A stretch of 64,000 nucleotides of DNA from Phyllobacteriaceae bacterium. Lineage in GTDB: Bacteria > Pseudomonadota > Alphaproteobacteria > Rhizobiales > Rhizobiaceae. The notes under the pieces are model-generated. The model was not told where the DNA came from. It saw nothing but the letters and a program-made list of their open reading frames with translations, and searched no databases. The DNA lies in NCBI GenBank assembly GCA_002708825.1, contig PAPF01000041.1, forward strand, positions 92,315-156,314, read 5' to 3'. The position numbers and the translations under genes were made by a program. Shown here in pieces: positions 58,030-64,000 of this stretch. Each line of letters begins with the position of its first letter. The first letter of the stretch is position 1.

Positions 58030-59539
58030 TCCGCGACGACGAGATCGATCTGGCGGCCGGTGAAGCGGGCGAGATGGGCCATGCGCGCCATTGGCCGTTC
58101 GCCATGCAGCGCCGCGTGGCTCTTCGGGATGACAAGCTGCAGGCCGCCATCCGCGGCGATGCGCCAAGACAGGCGCGGTATGACGCCCGGCATGGAGGCC
58201 GACAGCAGGTAGACGACGCGCATCAGCGCGCCCAGCGCCTTGGCCCGTTCGACATAGCGCGGCGGCGCCAGCTTCAGCAGTTCGGGCGCCACGGCATCGT
58301 CGATCAGGCCTTCGTGACGGTAGAGATTGGCCAGTGCCAGGTAGGCGCGGCCGGGATGGTCGATGCCGACGAAGGAGGCGTTGGAGATGATGTTGAGCGA
58401 CTGGGTGCCGCGATATTCCGGATGGGCGCGCCAGCCGATATCGGCCACGAGGCAGGCGGCGCGGCGCAGGCGGTGTTCCTCCGGTGTCTCGTCGAGCCCC
58501 AGCGCGGCGAAGGCCGTGCCGGTCCAGTCGGCCAGTTCGCGGGCATGGCGTTCGGAGCGCGAGCGTAGGATGGCCAGTTCGTCGGCGGCGGTCAGCAGGG
58601 GGTCAGCCTTGCGCCATTCGTCCGGCAATTGCTCGAAGAGATAGCCCTCGCGCACGCCCGTCGCGGAAATCACGATGCGGGCCGGCTTCATGGCGCGGAT
58701 GACCTCCAGCATGACCGCGGCGCCATAGGGCAGCAGGCCGCGCCGGTTCTTGGAGACGCGCTTGATCCCCTTCATGTTTGCGGTGTCGTTGCGCGCCACC
58801 TGCATGAGGAAGGGAACGCATTCCTCCGTTTCCATCACGTAGTGGTGCATGACATGCAGGGGATAGTCGCGTTCCATCATGTGCAGGCGCGCCAGGTTTC
58901 GCCACGTCCCGCCGACGGCATAGAATTCGCGGCCCTCGCCTTGCCGCAAGAGGCCCGCGCGTTTCATCTGCGCCGCGATGACGGCGCCGGCCTCCTCCGG
59001 CTTGCCAGCGGTGACCTCCTGCAACCGAAGGCCGCCAAGCGGCAGGGTGATGCCGTCGCCGGTCCCGTGGCCGCTGATGTCGATCAGTTCCAGTGAGCCG
59101 CCGCCGAGGTCGCCGACGATGCCGTCGGGCCGGTGGAAACCAGACATGATGCCATAGGCGGAATAGAGCGCCTCCTCGCGGCCCGACAGCACCCGGATTT
59201 CCGTGCCCAGCACCTCGCCGGCGCGCTCGATGAAGGCCGGGCCGTTTTCCGCCTCGCGCGCGGCGGCCGTGGCCAGGACATGCACCTCCTCGACGCCGGC
59301 CTGGTCGCACAGCGCGCGGAAGCGGCGGAATTCTCCGAGCGCACGCTCCACGCCGGCCGGGTCCAGCAGGCCGGTGGACACGATCTGGCGGCCGAGGCCT
59401 GCCAGCATCTTCTCGTTGAACAGGACAGTGGGCGAACGGGCCACGCCTTCATAGATGACGAGACGGACCGAGTTCGATCCGATATCGACGATGGCGACGG
59501 GCTTGCGGTCGTAGAGGCGACCCTGGGACAGGCGGTCCA

Positions 59540-59540
<1 letters not shown>
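58026..59540 (-). CDS. ppx: exopolyphosphatase (Ppx/GppA family)
   Basis: The protein has 504 residues. The ASKHA-fold Ppx/GppA domain has VAIVDIGSNSVRLVIYEGV (phosphate loop 1) and GIVGDLGGGSLELIDISG (phosphate loop 2). The C-terminal half carries an HD-like helical domain. It degrades polyphosphate or pppGpp. ATG at 59540 shares a base with the ppk1 stop (TGATG); a GTG at 59543 would overlap by more. The 3' end is embedded in the tandem repeats. Confidence 0.95.
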
Positions 59541-61744
<2,204 letters not shown>

Positions 61745-61922
61745 CTGCGTTCCAAGCCCTCGGCCTGCCACTTGCGCCCTTCCTTCATTCCATGCTTCCG
61801 GGCAGCGCACAATGGGGCGAAAGGCGCCTGCCATCTTGCAAAGGCGGGCCATATGTTCCAAACGTCGCCGTGAGCCTAGCCGACAGGCGGGAGCCTGCCC
61901 GCCGCCACCAACGGAGAGCAAG

Positions 61923-62168
61923 ATGGCCGGACATTCCATACCGCATTTCCAGAACGATGCGGGCCACAAGTCCATCGAGATCGGGGTGAAGGAATTCATG
62001 TGCGTGGGCGCCCATCCGCCCTATGACCACCCGCATGTCTATCTCGACATGGGCGACGACGCGGAAAAGGTCTGCCCCTATTGCTCGACGCTCTACCGCT
62101 ACAACAGCGCCCTGAAGGCATCCGAGACGAAGCCGGAAGGCTGCACCTTCACGCCGAAGGCGGCCTGA
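61923..62168 (+). CDS. zinc-finger domain protein (NDUFS6-like)
   Basis: This 81-residue protein has the CHCC-type zinc-finger domain: Cys27 ([19 protein letters not shown], with His31, His36 and His38 nearby) and CPYC at 51-54. It resembles the C-terminal part of the mitochondrial complex I subunit NDUFS6, as in other alphaproteobacteria, where it may be an accessory subunit. GGAGAGC precedes the ATG. Confidence 0.9.
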   Translation: MAGHSIPHFQNDAGHKSIEIGVKEFMCVGAHPPYDHPHVYLDMGDDAEKVCPYCSTLYRYNSALKASETKPEGCTFTPKAA

Positions 62169-62193
62169 TCCCCTCTGCCGGGCGGGGGGCGCA

Positions 62194-63393
62194 ATGATCC
62201 GCAACAGACCGATCCTGGTCGCCGGGGCCGGCATTGCCGGGCTGACCGCTGCGCTGGCGCTGGCGCGTGACGGCCATGCCGTGCGCGTGTTCGAGCGCGC
62301 GCCGGACCTCACGGAAGTGGGCGCGGGCCTCCAGCTTTCGCCCAATGCGACGCGCGTGCTGGCCTCTGTCGGCGTGTCCGGCCGGCTGCTGGCGGCAGCC
62401 ACGGCGCCGGAAAGCGTGGTGCTGCGCCGCGGGCAGGCCATGGGCAAGCTGACCGAGGTGCCGCTGGGCGAAAAGGCATTGCAGCGCTGGGGCGCGCCTT
62501 ACCTGGTGATCCACCGGGCCGACCTGCATGCCGCTCTGACGACAGCGGCGCGCCAGCAACCGCTCATCGAGATCGCAACCGGGGCCACGGTGGCCGACTA
62601 TTGCACCCATCCGCGCGGCGTCACGCTCTCGGTGGACCGGGCGGGCCGGGTGGACGAGATCGTGGGCGGGCTGCTGGTCGCCGCCGATGGCGTCTGGTCG
62701 CGCCTGCGCGCGCATGTGCCCGGCGCAGGAACCAGTGCATTCACCGGCCACGTGGCCTGGCGGGCAACCATTCCTGCCGATGGCGCCCTGGCGCAGTCGC
62801 TCGGCGACCTGCTGGACCCGGCCCATGTGACCGCCTTCATGGCGCCGGACGTGCATTTGGTCGCCTATCCGATCAGCGCGGGCCGGCGGATCAACCTTGT
62901 CGGGCTGATGCGCGGCGAGGATTACGGGCAGAAATGGGCTGCGAGCGCCGATCCGTCGCCGTTCATCGCGGTGATGGACAAGGCATCGCCGGCGCTCGGG
63001 CGCATGGCGCGCGAGGCCGGCCCCTGGGTGGTCTGGGCGCTGCACGCGGTGGGGCCCGGCGCATGGCAGGACGGCAAGGCGGTGGCGCTGACCGGCGACG
63101 CGGCCCACGCAACGACGCCCTTCGCGGCGCAGGGCGCAGCCATGGCCATCGAGGATGCCGGCGTCCTGGCCAGGGCGCTGCGCGAGGCCGATGGCGACCC
63201 GGCGGCGGCCCTGCCCCGCTGGGAAGCGGCACGGAAAACCCGCGTGGCGCGGGTCGTCAAGCGCGGCGCGTTCAACCATTTCACCTGGCACGCACGCGGC
63301 CCGGTGGCGCTGGCGCGCGACGCGGTGCTCAAGCTTCGCAAGCCGGAACGGCTGATGGCCGATTTCGACTGGCTGTACGGGTGGGAGGTGTGA
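62194..63393 (+). CDS. FAD-dependent monooxygenase (salicylate hydroxylase-like)
   Basis: The protein has 399 residues. The FAD-binding motif is ILVAGAGIAGLTAALALARDGH; VAADGVWSRLR is the DG motif, and ALTGDAAHATTPFAAQGAAMAIED the GD motif of class A flavin monooxygenases. Substrate is probably an aromatic acid or a similar compound, but is not predictable. The start follows GGGGGGC. It starts 25 bases after the zinc-finger gene on the same strand. Confidence 0.92.
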   Translation: MIRNRPILVAGAGIAGLTAALALARDGHAVRVFERAPDLTEVGAGLQLSPNATRVLASVGVSGRLLAAATAPESVVLRRGQAMGKLTEVPLGEKALQRWGAPYLVIHRADLHAALTTAARQQPLIEIATGATVADYCTHPRGVTLSVDRAGRVDEIVGGLLVAADGVWSRLRAHVPGAGTSAFTGHVAWRATIPADGALAQSLGDLLDPAHVTAFMAPDVHLVAYPISAGRRINLVGLMRGEDYGQKWAASADPSPFIAVMDKASPALGRMAREAGPWVVWALHAVGPGAWQDGKAVALTGDAAHATTPFAAQGAAMAIEDAGVLARALREADGDPAAALPRWEAARKTRVARVVKRGAFNHFTWHARGPVALARDAVLKLRKPERLMADFDWLYGWEV

Positions 63394-63517
63394 GGGGGGT
63401 AGCCCTTATGCAGGTGAAAACTGCTGGGAAACATTCATAGATATTTTTAACGACCTTTTCTTTGGGCTATATAACAGGTATTTTTTCTAATCCCTTCGAC
63501 GTTTGGAGACTTTTTTA

Positions 63518-64000
63518 ATGACAAACGAAGATTCAAAAACAATCATTAATAATCATATTATAGATATAGATTTTTTTCAGAAATTTTCTAATAAAACTAC
63601 TAAATTGATCAACAATGAGAACCGTGATTTTTCTATTGATGGACGCCATCGCTGGTATGAATACGAATTCATTGAGCCTGTATATATCACTAATATCAAA
63701 ATCGAATCTGAAGGTTATAGTTCTTTCGATGATTTTGAAATTGAAATTCATCATGTGGACGGAACAAAGCACCAACAAAAAGTACGTGTTTCGGAGAATA
63801 TCGTATCTTTAAAATTAGGAAAACTGGTCAATGCTTTTCGATTTCGCCCGGACTCGAAAATACTTTCAAAGACTTCGATTGTTCGGGTCGTAGCTACAGG
63901 ACTAGGCCCCGTTGACAAAAGGGATTCCCAATTCAGCGTGGTTCTGATTCAAGAATGCTTTTCGGGAGGCATTCTTGGCGCGCGGCGATCTGACAAACGA
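63518..64000 (+). CDS. AT-rich unknown protein, C-terminus beyond window edge
   Basis: A frame of 161 codons runs from ATG at 63518 to the right edge without a stop. GGAGA lies eight bases upstream. The product begins MTNEDSKTIINNHIID, and its central part (RHRWYEYEFIEPVYITNIKIES, then FEIEIHHVDGTKHQQKVRV) alternates hydrophobic and polar residues as in a beta-sandwich, somewhat like an F5/8C-type binding domain. That resemblance is weak. Codon use (AAT, ATA, TTT) differs from the GC-rich neighbours, though GC content rises again after about 63900. No function is proposed. Confidence 0.65.
   Translation, partial: MTNEDSKTIINNHIIDIDFFQKFSNKTTKLINNENRDFSIDGRHRWYEYEFIEPVYITNIKIESEGYSSFDDFEIEIHHVDGTKHQQKVRVSENIVSLKLGKLVNAFRFRPDSKILSKTSIVRVVATGLGPVDKRDSQFSVVLIQECFSGGILGARRSDKR

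Noticed and set aside
56119..58030. Insertion sequence or integrase as cause of the rnd-ppx insertion
   Set aside because: No transposase or integrase frame and no terminal inverted repeats could be identified; only gene remnants and short repeats.

Overview
The window is about 64 kb of GC-rich chromosome from an alphaproteobacterium, most likely of the order Hyphomicrobiales (Rhizobiales). The main evidence is the order of housekeeping genes, which matches what I remember of rhizobial core chromosomes: rplM-rpsI, argC, ctaA (COX15) beside a DUF2842 gene, the bamE / ubiquinol-cytochrome c chaperone / yceD / plsX / fabH / ihfA / MerR block, the glyA-nrdR-ribD-ribE-ribH-nusB block, ldtP-ldtR, hemB-RDD-ate, parC, aspS-rnd and ppx-ppk1. 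Genus assignments from memory would be guesses.

Layout from left to right. 0-4.3 kb: a cut-off CoA-binding protein, a VOC protein, a complete yefM-yoeB toxin-antitoxin pair with promoter and operator, two crotonase-fold proteins without the usual catalytic glutamates, an exported unknown protein and a PaaI-type thioesterase. 4.4-8.8 kb: the rplM-rpsI operon with a structured leader, an acyltransferase, an agmatinase-type ureohydrolase and argC. 8.8-10.3 kb: ctaA and DUF2842. 10.3-19.7 kb: a polysaccharide locus (deacetylase, CelD-like acetyltransferase, Wzc-like co-polymerase, Wza-like export lipoprotein, GT4 transferase, initiating phosphosugar transferase, Wzy-like polymerase). Its parts match those of holdfast or unipolar-polysaccharide adhesin loci. 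A tRNA-Pro(GGG) follows. 19.9-25.2 kb: MerR, ihfA, fabH, plsX, yceD, chaperone and bamE. 25.3-33.5 kb: the proton-pumping pyrophosphatase hppA, then an operon reading nrdR, ribD, ribE, ribH, nusB and an MFS gene, with glyA upstream. 33.7-35.8 kb: ldtP and its presumed regulator ldtR. 36-43.5 kb: a HIBCH-type hydrolase, hemB, a small oxidase-like membrane protein, RDD, an SLC13 transporter, ate and a DMT transporter. 43.5-48.6 kb: a tetR-adaptor-RND efflux operon with a candidate operator. 48.7-49.2 kb: an AT-rich orphan membrane protein. 49.2-56.1 kb: parC, an exported unknown protein, aspS and rnd. 56.1-58.0 kb: an accessory insertion (a truncated lipase-like gene, an unknown single-TM protein and a tandem-repeat tract). 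58.0-63.4 kb: ppx, ppk1, a small zinc-finger protein and an FAD monooxygenase. From 63.4 kb to the right edge the DNA becomes AT-rich and holds the start of an unrecognised gene.

The most interesting parts are the adhesin-like polysaccharide locus with its degenerate kinase domain and CtrA-like sites, the rplM leader, the decamer shared by the ldtR and ldtP upstream regions, and three pieces of foreign-looking or rearranged DNA (48.7-49.2, 56.1-58.0 and 63.4-64.0 kb). I did not find a clearly novel multi-gene system. The right-edge gene continues outside the window and could belong to one.
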